Notes: generated by a model from the sequence alone, not told the origin. A DNA stretch of 64,000 nucleotides from AAA164-E04 sp964342825 (GCA_964342825.1 CAYFHO010000006.1:62001-126000); one strand, 5' to 3'; positions 53,073 to 62,881 are shown, counted from the stretch's first letter. Made by a program: numbers and translations.

Positions 53073-54872
53073 ATGTCAGGCTATCAGGTCATCGCTCGCA
53101 AATACCGACCTCAACGATTTGAAGAGGTCGTGGGGCAGGACCATGTCACTCGCACTTTAAGCCATGCCATCAGCAAAAAGAGAATCGCACACGCCTATTT
53201 GTTTTGCGGCCCACGAGGAACGGGTAAAACGACATTGGCACGCATTTTTGCCAAATGCTTGAATTGCACCGACGGCCCAAAAACTGATTTTCCAGACGAT
53301 GATCCAAGGTGCCGTGAGATTTCGGAGGGTAGATCTCTGGACGTTATCGAAATTGACGGTGCCAGTAACCGTGGCATTGAGGAAATTCGAGAACTACGAG
53401 ATACGGTGAACTATGCACCTGCCGTCTCACCCTATAAAATCTTCATCATTGATGAAGTCCACATGCTGACCAAGGAAGCGTTCAATGCATTGTTGAAAAC
53501 CTTGGAAGAACCTCCAGAACATGTGAAATTCATGTTTGCAACTACCGAACCTGAGAAGGTTTTGCCCACGATTCTTTCCAGGTGTCAGCGATTTGATCTT
53601 CGGAGGATTGCAGCTCCGCAAATCGTGGCACAACTCCAGAAAATTGCAGATTCAGAAGGCATTGAAATCGAAGAAGCCGCTCTGCAAGCGATTGCAAGAG
53701 GCGCGGATGGAGGCATGCGGGACGCACAATCCACTTTGGATCAGTTGATCAGTTTCTGCGGTGAGCAGGTGGAAGAGAAAGACGTTCTTTCCATGTTTGG
53801 GCTCACTTCGAGAGATCAAATTCTGAGACTTTCTGAAGCCATCATCAGGCAGGATAATTTGTCCATTCTCAACGAGCTGGATGAATTGGTGAAAAACGGA
53901 AAAGACCTCGGCAGATTACTGGCCGATCTGCAGGATTACTTCAGACACCTCATGATCTTGAAAGTTTCAAAATCAAAAGATCAACTGGAAGCTTTGTCTG
54001 AAGCAGAACTGAGTTCTTTGACGGAACATGCGAAAGGACTTTCCGACCATCAGGTCTTAAACCTCCTGGAAGCTCTTTCCGAAACAGACTACCGATTAAG
54101 GGAAGCCAGTGCGAAGCGGATTGCAGTCGAAGTCGGCCTGATCAAGGCTTCCGAATCCATTGCTTCCAAAAGCATTGACGAAGTCATTCGAACGCTCAAG
54201 GAACTCAAACAGCAATCACCAACCAATCTCCAAGAAACAACCGCTGCCCCCCGCAAACCCACACCTCCGGCACCGACCAGAAAGCCGCCAGCGGCAAGTA
54301 AACCAGTCGTCGATCAAAAGCCTGCACCCAAACCATCTCCCAAGGTTTCTCCTCCCACTCAACATGAAACCATCATCCAGGAAACACCATCGGCACCCGC
54401 CTCTGAAGTTGATTTGCCGAAACTTTGGCATGCTTTGCTGAAGAAAGTTTCGAAGGAAAATCCTTTTCTGCATAGTTACCTGGCTGACGGGCAGCCTCTT
54501 GAGATCAAGGGGCAGGTGATTACCGTCGGTTATCCCATTTCACAGGCGGACCAGATGGAAATGGTGGATAACAAAAAGAACCACGAAGCATTGGAAGATT
54601 TCCTCAAAGCCCTGGGCTATCCTGATCTCAAGATTCGCTTGATCAAGTCCGATCAGCTCCGGGAACTGGAAAAACCTATTGCATCCACTGAGACTTCAGA
54701 AGCGCCTCCCTCCTCCGGCAGTGATTTTGAACCTCAAGGAAATAGTGACCAGCCTTCCAATGGAGCGCCGAAAGTCCCTATTGATCAGGAAGAATTCCTT
54801 AACGATCCTCTGATCAAGGAAGCCTTGGAAGTTTTTAAAGGAAGAATGCTAAAGGTTGAATCATCGACTTGA
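53073..54872 (+). CDS. dnaX: DNA polymerase III subunit gamma/tau
   Basis: Clamp-loader ATPase of the replicative polymerase, 599 aa. Seen: Walker A GPRGTGKT (46-53), DEVHMLTKEAFNALLKTLEEPPEH with Walker B, the SRC arginine finger in ILSRCQRF, then domain III and a Pro/Lys/Ala-rich linker (about 365-440) before a C-terminal tau region. The zinc module is unusual: only C65 and C80 (plus C62) are present, where the family has four Cys (CxxxxxxxxCGxCxxC). Start is the ATG at 53073, not the frame start at 52965 which falls in the upstream leader. The order dnaX-ybaB-recR is the common bacterial arrangement. Confidence 0.96.
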   Translation: MSGYQVIARKYRPQRFEEVVGQDHVTRTLSHAISKKRIAHAYLFCGPRGTGKTTLARIFAKCLNCTDGPKTDFPDDDPRCREISEGRSLDVIEIDGASNRGIEEIRELRDTVNYAPAVSPYKIFIIDEVHMLTKEAFNALLKTLEEPPEHVKFMFATTEPEKVLPTILSRCQRFDLRRIAAPQIVAQLQKIADSEGIEIEEAALQAIARGADGGMRDAQSTLDQLISFCGEQVEEKDVLSMFGLTSRDQILRLSEAIIRQDNLSILNELDELVKNGKDLGRLLADLQDYFRHLMILKVSKSKDQLEALSEAELSSLTEHAKGLSDHQVLNLLEALSETDYRLREASAKRIAVEVGLIKASESIASKSIDEVIRTLKELKQQSPTNLQETTAAPRKPTPPAPTRKPPAASKPVVDQKPAPKPSPKVSPPTQHETIIQETPSAPASEVDLPKLWHALLKKVSKENPFLHSYLADGQPLEIKGQVITVGYPISQADQMEMVDNKKNHEALEDFLKALGYPDLKIRLIKSDQLRELEKPIASTETSEAPPSSGSDFEPQGNSDQPSNGAPKVPIDQEEFLNDPLIKEALEVFKGRMLKVESST

Positions 54873-54906
54873 ATTCAGTTCTCACTCCCCCTAAACTCAC
54901 ACCACT

Positions 54907-55218
54907 ATGTCAAGCATCGGGAAACTCATGAAACAGGCGAGCCGTATCCAGCGTCAAATGGAACAGGCTCAAGAAGATTTGGCGGATCGCACGGTAGACG
55001 CAACCAGTGGAGGTGGGGCCGTGAAGGTAACGGCGAAATGCGATGGAACACTGAAGGCCATCACGATTGATCCTGAATCAGTGGACAAAGAAGATATCTC
55101 GTTACTTGAAGACCTTGTTCTGACAGCGGCCAACAATGCCTTGGAGCAAGCCAAAGAAATTTCAAACGACGAAATGGGCAAGCTGACTTCGGGACTTAAA
55201 ATTCCCGGCCTGGTTTAA
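54907..55218 (+). CDS. ybaB: YbaB/EbfC nucleoid-associated protein
   Basis: A 103-aa dimeric DNA-binding protein. Seen: KLMKQASRIQRQMEQAQEDL helix, VDATSGGGAVKVTAKCDG beta turn and a C-terminal helix ending GLKIPGLV. Length and location between dnaX and recR are standard. Confidence 0.95.
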   Translation: MSSIGKLMKQASRIQRQMEQAQEDLADRTVDATSGGGAVKVTAKCDGTLKAITIDPESVDKEDISLLEDLVLTAANNALEQAKEISNDEMGKLTSGLKIPGLV

Positions 55219-55311
55219 TGTCCAGGAGCCACTGCGGCATCAACTGACGACCCATTGCTGCTTGAACGCATGCAAATTCAGGCAGCAACTGTTCCTGAAT
55301 GACTGGATGAT

Positions 55312-55920
55312 ATGCTCCATTTACCACCAACCATTCAGGAATTGAAATCAGCACTGAACCGCCTCCCAGGGATAGGCCCACGGTCTGCGGAACGTATTGC
55401 ACTGCACATCGTTCAAAGCAGTCAGCCCCCCATTGAACAACTCATCCATTCCATCAAGGAAGCAAAAGAAAGGGTGAGCTTGTGCGAAATCTGTGGAGGC
55501 CTTACTGAAACCCAACCATGTGATCTCTGCTCGGATCCACAGCGCAGCAAGGAAATCATCTGCTTGGTCGTGAAACCAACGGACATCCTGAGCATTGAAA
55601 AATCGCACGCTTTCCGGGGGCATTACCATGTCCTTGGCGGGCAAATCTCTCCAATGAATGGAGTAGGCCCCGAGGATCTTCGCATCCAAGAACTGGAAAA
55701 GCGTATCCAAAATGATACGGTCGAGGAAATTATCCTGGCTCTCGGCTCAGATGTTGAGGGAGATGCCACTTCTTATTACCTTGCCCAAAGACTGGCCATT
55801 ACAGGAGTTAAAGTAACACGGATCGCACAAGGCCTTCCGGCAGGTAGCGAACTCGACTATGCAGATGAATTAACTCTTGGGAAAGCCTTGCAAGGAAGAA
55901 GCACCATGCCTCATGAATAA
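55312..55920 (+). CDS. recR: Recombination mediator protein RecR
   Basis: 202 aa. Helps RecF/RecO load RecA at gaps. Seen: helix-hairpin-helix LNRLPGIGPRSAERIALH, the zinc finger CEICGGLTETQPCDLC with four cysteines, and a Toprim domain with GVGPEDLRI and ALGSDVEGDATSYYLAQ. The last codons overlap the HAD gene start (ATGAATAA), so the phosphatase is translationally coupled. Confidence 0.96.
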   Translation: MLHLPPTIQELKSALNRLPGIGPRSAERIALHIVQSSQPPIEQLIHSIKEAKERVSLCEICGGLTETQPCDLCSDPQRSKEIICLVVKPTDILSIEKSHAFRGHYHVLGGQISPMNGVGPEDLRIQELEKRIQNDTVEEIILALGSDVEGDATSYYLAQRLAITGVKVTRIAQGLPAGSELDYADELTLGKALQGRSTMPHE

Positions 55921-56527
55921 TCATCCAAATAAAACGGTCATCTTCGACCTGGGCAATGTGCTGCTGGCTTTCGATTTCGCCATCGCGGCAAAGCAAATTG
56001 CCAGACATTCGATTCGTTCTGCAGAAGATATACAATCACTCATCGACCAATCTGCCCTGCTGCATCAATTTGAAAGAGGCGAAATCAGCCAACAACAGTT
56101 CTTCCATGAAATAGCTCGTTCCTGCGATTACCAGGCCGATTTTGATACCTTCTGCCTGGATTTCTCGGATATCTTTTCCGCTATTGATCCGATGATCCAA
56201 TTCATGCGTTCACTAAAAGAAAGACATGTTCCATGCGTTGTGTTTTCCAACACAAACGCCATGGCGGTCGATTGGATAAGAAAAACCTATTCCTTTTTTA
56301 ACGAATTCGATCACTACTGCCTCTCCTACGAACACGGGGTCATGAAACCGGATCCTGAGATTTATCATCAGGTAGAATCTTTGACGGGTTTAAAAGGTCA
56401 GTCGCTGTTCTTCATCGATGACAGAGCGGAAAACATCGAAACCTGTCTTCGCCTCGGTTGGACCGGGCAAATACACACTGATCGCAAGGAAACCATTGCC
56501 AAAGTGAATGCTTGGCTGGACGCGTAG
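55913..56527 (+). CDS. HAD-superfamily phosphatase (YihX-like)
   Basis: 204 aa, HAD subfamily IA. Seen: motif I VIFDLGNVLLAFD, with D-x-G in place of the usual DxD, as in YihX-like phosphatases; motif II VVFSNTNAM; motif III lysine in VMKPDPEIY; motif IV FIDDRAENI. Related enzymes act on alpha-glucose-1-phosphate or flavin mononucleotide. Substrate unknown here. The ATG at 55913 overlaps the recR stop. Its stop lies 4 bp from the stop of the convergent kinase gene. Confidence 0.85.
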   Translation: MNNHPNKTVIFDLGNVLLAFDFAIAAKQIARHSIRSAEDIQSLIDQSALLHQFERGEISQQQFFHEIARSCDYQADFDTFCLDFSDIFSAIDPMIQFMRSLKERHVPCVVFSNTNAMAVDWIRKTYSFFNEFDHYCLSYEHGVMKPDPEIYHQVESLTGLKGQSLFFIDDRAENIETCLRLGWTGQIHTDRKETIAKVNAWLDA

Positions 56528-56531
56528 CTGG

Positions 56532-59500
56532 TCATCTGGAAAACTCGCTTTCTTTGGTTTGAAATGGCGGGATTCCTCTTGAATCGGGATCCGCCTTCAA
56601 CCAATCCACCCATCGTTGGAATGGCTTTTGCTCCGCTTTGAATGATGTAGATGGAGTTCTGCCTGTAACGGCTGAATCAGGCAAAAGCGCCAATGTATCT
56701 TCATTGGTCCAACGAGCGCCAATATGCGCTTCAATGGAATCGACAAACCAATCAGGAGCTTCGGCATGAGACTGGATTTCAGGGCACATCCGCACCGAAA
56801 CTTCCCCGGATCTGGAAATTGCAATCAAGCGATCGCCATCAGGATGAAACTGGACGACGTGATTCACCCCCCCCATTAAGATCGGTTCCCATATTGGCAA
56901 CTGGGTTTCAACATCCCAAACGCGAACGGCACCGTCTTCGTCGGAGGTCAGCAGCCTGTTTCCTTCGGGCGAGAATCGGACACCTAGAAACGCACAAACG
57001 CCCTGCATACCTCGTCCGACGGGCGCGCCGGTTCGACTGTTCCAAAGTCGAACGGTCCTATCGGCGCTGGAGGTCGCCAGGATGCTTCCGTCGGAACTCC
57101 ATGAGGCATCCCGCAAGCGATCATCGTGCTGGATCTGAATCAAAAGCGCTCCTTCATCGACGTCCCAGAGACGCGCCATTCCGTCTTCGGAAACCGTTGC
57201 CAATCGGCCTCCATCGGGATCGAACAAGACCCTGGCTGCTCCGTTGGGATGGGCAAGCTCCCGCCGATGAAGCAGTTCACCCTCCTCAACCAACCACAAT
57301 CTCGTATCGCGATTGTAAGCACTGACTGCCAGACTCTCTCCGTCCGGACTGAAGGCGATACTGGAAATTCGACCTAACCCATGGATGGGAGCGCATGCGC
57401 GATCGCCTGTGTCTGAATGCTGCAACTCAATTTTACCGCCAGCCGCTCCCGTCACCGCCCATTTTCCGTCCGGGCTAAAGGCACAGGCAGTGACTTGACC
57501 GTAGAACGTTACTTTACTTGGAATGGTTCTCCGGGTTTCGATGTCATATATGAAACTGTGTCCATTGGAACAACCCGCCAGGAGGCGCGGTGAATGTGGA
57601 TGGAATGAAATCGTGGTGACAGGTGCCGGACATGGAATATCAGAAATAATCGACCTGCCAGTTACCAGATCAAGAACGCGAACTTTATCCGTCAGTCCTA
57701 TGGCTGCGATCGCACCATCCGCATGGATCGCCGCGGAATAAACAGATCCGTCTGCCTTGAGGGAAAGTAGATCAGACGCATCTTTGCCTCCTACGCCCCA
57801 AAGCATGGCATGAGGCCTTGAGCCAAAAAGGGTGAGAAGCCGATCACCTTGGGGGCTGAAGCGGGCATCTTCCAAATAGGATGGATGCCTGAGGTTATCG
57901 ACCAATATATGCCCTGATCTTGTATCCCAGATATTTGCCATGGGCCCCATGCTTCCGACCAGCAATTGGTTTCCTAGCGGTCCAAATCGAACCAGCAGGG
58001 GGTTGACATTCAATTCAAATTCTCGAGGAATCCATTCACCGCTGGATTTCCAAATCCGCGTTTTACGGTCGCTTGAAACGGTGGCCAGGATAGGCTGGGC
58101 CGGACTGTATTCGACGTCAAACAAAGGGCTGCCATGGCGCAAACTGGTCACTATCTTGCGGACCTCACGATCCCAAATCAAAACTTCACCCTGCCCGGAC
58201 CTTGTGATGGCAAGAAATCGACCGTCCATGCTGAGGTCCAATCCGTCCACCGAAACGTCCTTTCCCCGAATTTCAACCAATTCCCCAGTCTCCGCATTCA
58301 GTTCAAAAATCCCTTCCGAGCGACTCCCCAAAATCATGCGTTCGAGGCCTGGAACCCAAAGCGCATCAATCAATCGTGTTTTCAAATTCAAGAGATCGAA
58401 CTTGGGTTCGGGATGAACCTGATTCCAAAGATGCACCCTGTTACCAATCGAGGCAAACATGAGATGCTTGGAAGAAGGGCTGTAACTCAACTGAGTGATC
58501 TGCCCAAATTCATTGAAATCCTTGACAATGACATTCCGGGTCTCCATGTCCCAAAAGCGCATCGTGCCGTCGTTATACCCCGCAGCAAGCACCGCGTCAT
58601 CGGGCCGAATCGCTGCGTCCATGACCGCCCTGTCGTGGACGTATTCCCAGAGCATCTTGCCATCGAAACCATCCCACAACCGCACGGATCTTCCTTTGAT
58701 GGAGGAAGTCAAGGCATGCCGACCGTCGGAAGTGAATTCGATACGATTCACCTTTTCGTCGTGCTCCAGTTGGGCGATGGGTCGTGCGGCTTGTCGCACA
58801 ACCAATGCTGACATCAATCGGGACCAAACCAGATGGTTATCGGGATGGGATCGAAGCAAAGCCGTCAATTGAGCCGTACCGGAAGCGAAATCGTTGTCCA
58901 AAAGCTCCCGGTCCGCTCTCAAAAAGCGAGAACGGAATAACCTTTCGGCCAATTGCTTTCCGATCCGCTCGGCGGCCTCTCGGTGGCGGCGCTCAGCCAT
59001 CTCGCTGAATTGTGCTTTGGCGGCCATCTCTTTAGCGATGGTTTCCTGGCTGCGTGCATAATCTCTTTCCAGCCTGAGTTCCTTGCGACTTAAGCCCTGA
59101 AAAACCACAAACGCCGCGCAAGCAATTACAAGGGTAATGCTCAGTGAGGCGACGACAGGACTGCGCTTGCCCCAATTCAAGCCCTGTTCCAGCAAGGTCA
59201 AATGACGTGCCTGTACTGGATCGCCCCGGAGCCATCGCTCCAGATCTTGAGCCAATTCCAGTGCAGATCCATAGCGCTGAGAAGGATCAAGCCGCAAACA
59301 TTTCATGCAAACAACGTCCAGGTCCCTCGGCACTTCACTCATCCGGGTCGAGGGCTGTCTGGGCTCCTCGCGATCAATTTGTCGCAACACTTCCAACTGC
59401 GAATCCCCCTCAAAAGGAGGCCGCCCTGTGAGTGTCCAGTAGAGCAATGCTCCCAGGCTGTAAACGTCAGAAGTGACGGATAATTCCTTAAAATCGCCCC

Positions 59501-60236
59501 TGGCCTGCTCTGGAGACATGAAAGATGGGGTTCCGAGAACTTCCCCGGTGATGGTCAAGCCATCCTCGACATCCATGCGCCGAGCCAATCCAAAATCGGT
59601 CACATAAGCGATGGAACCGGCTTCAATCAGGACGTTAGAAGGTTTGATGTCCCGATGCAGGTATCCGTGAGTGTGGGCGTGATGAATGGCATGGCAGACT
59701 GGGAGCAACATCCTGACCGATTGACGCATCAAAGCCTTCCATGCCGACGTGCGCTCCGTGGTTGAAAGACGCTCGATATCGCCGCGTTGCGCCACAAGCC
59801 ATTCATCGAGTCCCTTGCCTTCCACCCATTTCATGGCAATAAACGGCTTGCCACCCCATCGGCCCACGTCATAAATCGGTACGATGTTTGGATGTTCCAG
59901 CTGGGCGACCGCTTCAGCCTCCATACGGAATCGATCTCCTCGACTTCGATCCCAAGTCAGTGAACTCATCTGCACCTTGATGGCGACCGGCCGCTTGAGG
60001 TCTAGGTGCTCGGCATAATACACGAGCCCCATGCCTCCGCGAGCAATCAAATCACCGATTTTGTAACCAGGCAGCGGCGTTTGAGCTTCTTTAGCTCCGG
60101 AATCAGTCTCTGAATTCAAAGCTCCGTAATCGTTGTCTCCAAACAAGCTGTTTACGGCGCATCGAGGACAGACGCTTTCTTCTTCCATGAGAGAGCTTCC
60201 GCACTTGGGACAAATGACTGCGCTGTTTTCTTTCAC
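56532..60236 (-). CDS. Membrane Ser/Thr kinase with WD40 propellers
   Basis: 1234 aa. Order: zinc ribbon CPKCGSSLMEEESVCPRC (Cys 9, 12, 23, 26); Hanks kinase domain (about 57-345) with GGMGLVYYA, K87 in VAIKVQ, HRDIKPSN (194-201), DFG at 214-216 and MSPEQARGD; one transmembrane helix (about 362-380); a coiled segment (about 385-440); then about fourteen WD40-like blades (LWDGFDGKML, FWDMETRNVI, LWDVDEGALL, VWDVETQLPI and others), enough for two propellers, outside the membrane. It is paired with an ECF sigma gene 65 bp upstream on the same strand, the typical arrangement for kinase-controlled ECF factors in the PVC group. Confidence 0.9.
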   Translation of the reverse strand: MKENSAVICPKCGSSLMEEESVCPRCAVNSLFGDNDYGALNSETDSGAKEAQTPLPGYKIGDLIARGGMGLVYYAEHLDLKRPVAIKVQMSSLTWDRSRGDRFRMEAEAVAQLEHPNIVPIYDVGRWGGKPFIAMKWVEGKGLDEWLVAQRGDIERLSTTERTSAWKALMRQSVRMLLPVCHAIHHAHTHGYLHRDIKPSNVLIEAGSIAYVTDFGLARRMDVEDGLTITGEVLGTPSFMSPEQARGDFKELSVTSDVYSLGALLYWTLTGRPPFEGDSQLEVLRQIDREEPRQPSTRMSEVPRDLDVVCMKCLRLDPSQRYGSALELAQDLERWLRGDPVQARHLTLLEQGLNWGKRSPVVASLSITLVIACAAFVVFQGLSRKELRLERDYARSQETIAKEMAAKAQFSEMAERRHREAAERIGKQLAERLFRSRFLRADRELLDNDFASGTAQLTALLRSHPDNHLVWSRLMSALVVRQAARPIAQLEHDEKVNRIEFTSDGRHALTSSIKGRSVRLWDGFDGKMLWEYVHDRAVMDAAIRPDDAVLAAGYNDGTMRFWDMETRNVIVKDFNEFGQITQLSYSPSSKHLMFASIGNRVHLWNQVHPEPKFDLLNLKTRLIDALWVPGLERMILGSRSEGIFELNAETGELVEIRGKDVSVDGLDLSMDGRFLAITRSGQGEVLIWDREVRKIVTSLRHGSPLFDVEYSPAQPILATVSSDRKTRIWKSSGEWIPREFELNVNPLLVRFGPLGNQLLVGSMGPMANIWDTRSGHILVDNLRHPSYLEDARFSPQGDRLLTLFGSRPHAMLWGVGGKDASDLLSLKADGSVYSAAIHADGAIAAIGLTDKVRVLDLVTGRSIISDIPCPAPVTTISFHPHSPRLLAGCSNGHSFIYDIETRRTIPSKVTFYGQVTACAFSPDGKWAVTGAAGGKIELQHSDTGDRACAPIHGLGRISSIAFSPDGESLAVSAYNRDTRLWLVEEGELLHRRELAHPNGAARVLFDPDGGRLATVSEDGMARLWDVDEGALLIQIQHDDRLRDASWSSDGSILATSSADRTVRLWNSRTGAPVGRGMQGVCAFLGVRFSPEGNRLLTSDEDGAVRVWDVETQLPIWEPILMGGVNHVVQFHPDGDRLIAISRSGEVSVRMCPEIQSHAEAPDWFVDSIEAHIGARWTNEDTLALLPDSAVTGRTPSTSFKAEQKPFQRWVDWLKADPDSRGIPPFQTKESEFSR

Positions 60237-60301
60237 CTGTTATTTCTATTCCCTTCGGCTTAGATGGTTTTCAATTCGGATGACCGATTAGGAAATGATC
60301 C

Positions 60302-61093
60302 TCAGGAGTTCAGTGATTGAACGATATGTTTGAGTTCTTGGTCCACAAGCCTGGGATCGTCCAAAGATTCTGCCACAATCTCACGAAACAATTCCCGAAA
60401 TCGGCGCCGCAGCCGGTGGACGGCGGACTTAACCCCAGCTTCGGAAAGCCCCAAATCAGAGGCGACCTCGGCATACGCCAGGGCGCCGGGGTCTTCCAGA
60501 GCAAACCGCAAGGCTTCAAAGCGGTCCTGTTCATTGGAATCCCGGTATTCGTCCTGTAGCCGACTGAAGGTCGAATTCATCATCAACCGCGCCCAGTTAC
60601 GATCAAACAAACGCTCCGGGGTGAGATCGTCCTGTGGTTCGTGGGCGTATCTACCCTCGGCTTCATCCCATTCCATGGAGACATGTGAAACAGCACCCCC
60701 GCGCTTGATGCGCGTGGCGTCCCGGTGGTCCTTCAGGATGAAGTTTTTGAAGGAGGACAAAAGAAATGTCCGAAATCGACCCAATTCAGGATTAGCCTTC
60801 TTGAAGGCGTCACCGGAAATAAGGAAGTGAAAGAAACCCTGAGTCAGATCCTTTGCATCTTCGTGGTTTTTGCCAAAGCGTCGAGCGAAAGCGTAAAGCG
60901 GATACCAATAGTTCCTGCATACCAATTCCAGAGCATGATCCGTTTGTGGCGAACAGGAATCCGCGGCCTGACGGACCATATTCCATTGAGTGGTCAAAAA
61001 GGCGGACGCAGGTCGCAATCCCTTTTGGCCAAGATCCTCATTTTCATGAGCATTGGTTTTTGACACCCCTACACCCTTTGGTTGCTCCTCCAT
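60302..61093 (-). CDS. ECF-type RNA polymerase sigma factor
   Basis: 263 aa. Sigma2 helices around YWYPLYAFARRFGKNHEDAKDLTQGFFHFL (read in parts: YPLYAFARRFGKNHEDAKDL), the promoter-melting block GRFRTFLLSSFKNFILKDHRD, and a sigma4 helix-turn-helix ALAYAEVASDLGLSEAGVKSAVHRL (in parts). No anti-sigma gene is adjacent. Instead the WD40 kinase is, which suggests that phosphorylation or the kinase itself controls activity. The N-terminal 30 residues are a variable extension. The divergent secreted protein gene at 61401 is a candidate target. Confidence 0.9.
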   Translation of the reverse strand: MEEQPKGVGVSKTNAHENEDLGQKGLRPASAFLTTQWNMVRQAADSCSPQTDHALELVCRNYWYPLYAFARRFGKNHEDAKDLTQGFFHFLISGDAFKKANPELGRFRTFLLSSFKNFILKDHRDATRIKRGGAVSHVSMEWDEAEGRYAHEPQDDLTPERLFDRNWARLMMNSTFSRLQDEYRDSNEQDRFEALRFALEDPGALAYAEVASDLGLSEAGVKSAVHRLRRRFRELFREIVAESLDDPRLVDQELKHIVQSLNS

Positions 61094-61400
61094 GGTCTCA
61101 AATCATCAGTTATGGGGTCATTCTAGGGAATCTTTCTCTCATGATCAAGAAGGTGAATCGATGGCAAATTCGAAAGCCTTCAAAATAGGCACTCTCGTAA
61201 ATGTGAAAAAATAAAAAAAATCAAAACCTTCACGATGTATCGGGATAGAAAAAAAGAGAACGGAAAACCAAATAATACCAATACACATCGGTGGAATAAA
61301 AACCGGAACTGCCTGGAACCATTCTTAAACTTAACTTAAGAGCGGAAAAAACGGGATGGCAGTTATGACTGAAAACAAAACATCTCTTAAAAAATACTAA
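61094..61400. other. Divergent intergenic region between sigma factor and secreted protein genes
   Basis: 307 bp, very A-rich on the plus strand (runs of A7-A8 near 61205-61255). It must hold promoters in both directions. No convincing ECF-type -35/-10 pair, RNA gene or ORF could be assigned by eye. Confidence 0.4.
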
Positions 61401-62747
61401 ATGAAAAAAACAATCTTTCATTCAATCACTGCATCACTAGCCATTGCCGGACTATTTTCAGCATGGACAGGCGCAGAAGCTCAAACAAGCGTGTTGTATA
61501 TGACACAAAACTCTTCAGGGAACGTTCCCCGTGTAACCTTGGGATACAAAAGCGGGCAAGAAGTCCTGAACTATACCTGGGCCAGCGGTGGCGAACACCC
61601 CATCTATGTCGATGCCGCCGACCAGGAAATTCGACAGGCAAACTGGCGGACTACTAGAGGAAGCGGGATCGGGCATGGATATGACTTGTCTGGAAACCCG
61701 AATGGGAACACCTACACAATAAACTTGCCGGCCAATTCAGGGCATCAGGATGTCTATGACGTTGGTTTCGATGGCGAAAACGTGTATCTTGTCAATTTTG
61801 GAGGAACGGGTGGAGTATATATTGCTGACAAGAGCTATGGAAATGCATCCTTCTTGTTTCAAACTCCTTCAGGTGAACAAGGGATCACATTTGATACATC
61901 AAGCAACACCATCTGGACCGCCAACAGGTACTCCAACGTGATTACACAATGGGATCTGGCTGGTAACGCGCTCACCAGTTTCCAGGATACACGCAAAGAT
62001 GAGGAGGATAGACCTTTATCCGTCTTTGTCGCATTGGCTTACGATCCTGCTGATGACACAATATGGGTTTGGAACGATGGCTTTGGGACATTCGATCAAT
62101 TTGATAAACAAGGCAATTTACTGGGAAGCATGTTTGTTTCAGTATGGCAGATCTCGGGGGCGGAATTTGCCATAGGAACGGACTGTCAAACCTTGCTTTC
62201 ACAAGCAGAAATCGAACTGGATACCGCGTTGGATGAAATCCTGAACCTGGACGTGCAAATTGAAAACTTGGAGTCTCAAAACGTACACCTAAACGACGAC
62301 TTGCAAGTCGCACAAAGTGATTTACTTGATACACAAAACAACCTGGTCCTTTGCCAGTCCGAACTTGTCTTGGCCCAGCAAAACCTCAGCCAGGCGCAAA
62401 ACACAATCCAGGATCAAGTAACTCAAATAGGTGTTCTAACAACCGAAAACGGTGAATTATTGGATGAAAACAACACACTCCAAGCCCGGTTGGACGAATT
62501 TGAAATACCTCTTCAAATGCTTACAGATGCTCTGGCCGGACGGTTCAAAAACCCAGGCTTTACAATCCCCGGGGAAAAACCAGCTGAGCAATTAACAGCA
62601 CTGGTAAAAGCAATTATTGATTTAGAAAATGGGCCTCAAAAACGCCTTTATGAGAACCTGACTCAAACTTCTAAGAAAAGGAAGAGTAAATCAAAATCAA
62701 AATCAGCATCGAGTTCAAAAAAGAACAATAAACAACGCAAAAGGTAA
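61401..62747 (+). CDS. Exported propeller/coiled-coil protein with basic tail
   Basis: 448 aa: signal peptide (ASLAIAGLFSAWTGAEAQ, cut near 28), a beta-propeller-like N-terminal part (about 30-260; QTSVLYMTQNSS, FDTSSNTIWTANRYSNVITQWDLAG, AYDPADDTIWVWNDGF), a long heptad coiled coil (about 268-370), and a C-terminal tail of 22 residues made of Lys, Arg, Ser and Asn (KKRKSKSKSKSASSSKK then NNKQRKR). No family recognised. It is divergent from the ECF sigma/kinase genes. A surface protein binding acidic polymer through the tail is imaginable but not shown. Confidence 0.72.
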   Translation: MKKTIFHSITASLAIAGLFSAWTGAEAQTSVLYMTQNSSGNVPRVTLGYKSGQEVLNYTWASGGEHPIYVDAADQEIRQANWRTTRGSGIGHGYDLSGNPNGNTYTINLPANSGHQDVYDVGFDGENVYLVNFGGTGGVYIADKSYGNASFLFQTPSGEQGITFDTSSNTIWTANRYSNVITQWDLAGNALTSFQDTRKDEEDRPLSVFVALAYDPADDTIWVWNDGFGTFDQFDKQGNLLGSMFVSVWQISGAEFAIGTDCQTLLSQAEIELDTALDEILNLDVQIENLESQNVHLNDDLQVAQSDLLDTQNNLVLCQSELVLAQQNLSQAQNTIQDQVTQIGVLTTENGELLDENNTLQARLDEFEIPLQMLTDALAGRFKNPGFTIPGEKPAEQLTALVKAIIDLENGPQKRLYENLTQTSKKRKSKSKSKSASSSKKNNKQRKR

Positions 62748-62792
62748 CCCATTGATCACGTTTTAATACTTACAGTAGAGTAATCTAAGAAT

Positions 62793-62826
62793 AAAAGCTA
62801 CTGCGTCATCATGCGCAGTAGCTTTT
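62793..62826. terminator. Bidirectional terminator
   Basis: A 13-bp perfect stem AAAAGCTACTGCG (62793-62805) / CGCAGTAGCTTTT (62814-62826), loop of 8. It has A4/T4 tracts at both ends, so it can end transcripts from both convergent genes. Confidence 0.92.
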
Positions 62827-62881
62827 CATGCTGAAAAAATGACACCAAGAACCTGAAGGCTTTGGTTAAATGTTCTTTTCC

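Noticed and set aside
61230..61421. 63-codon minus-strand frame upstream of the exported propeller protein
   Set aside because: Its Phe/Lys-rich content follows from the A-rich promoter region, and it runs into the signal-peptide codons of the opposite gene.
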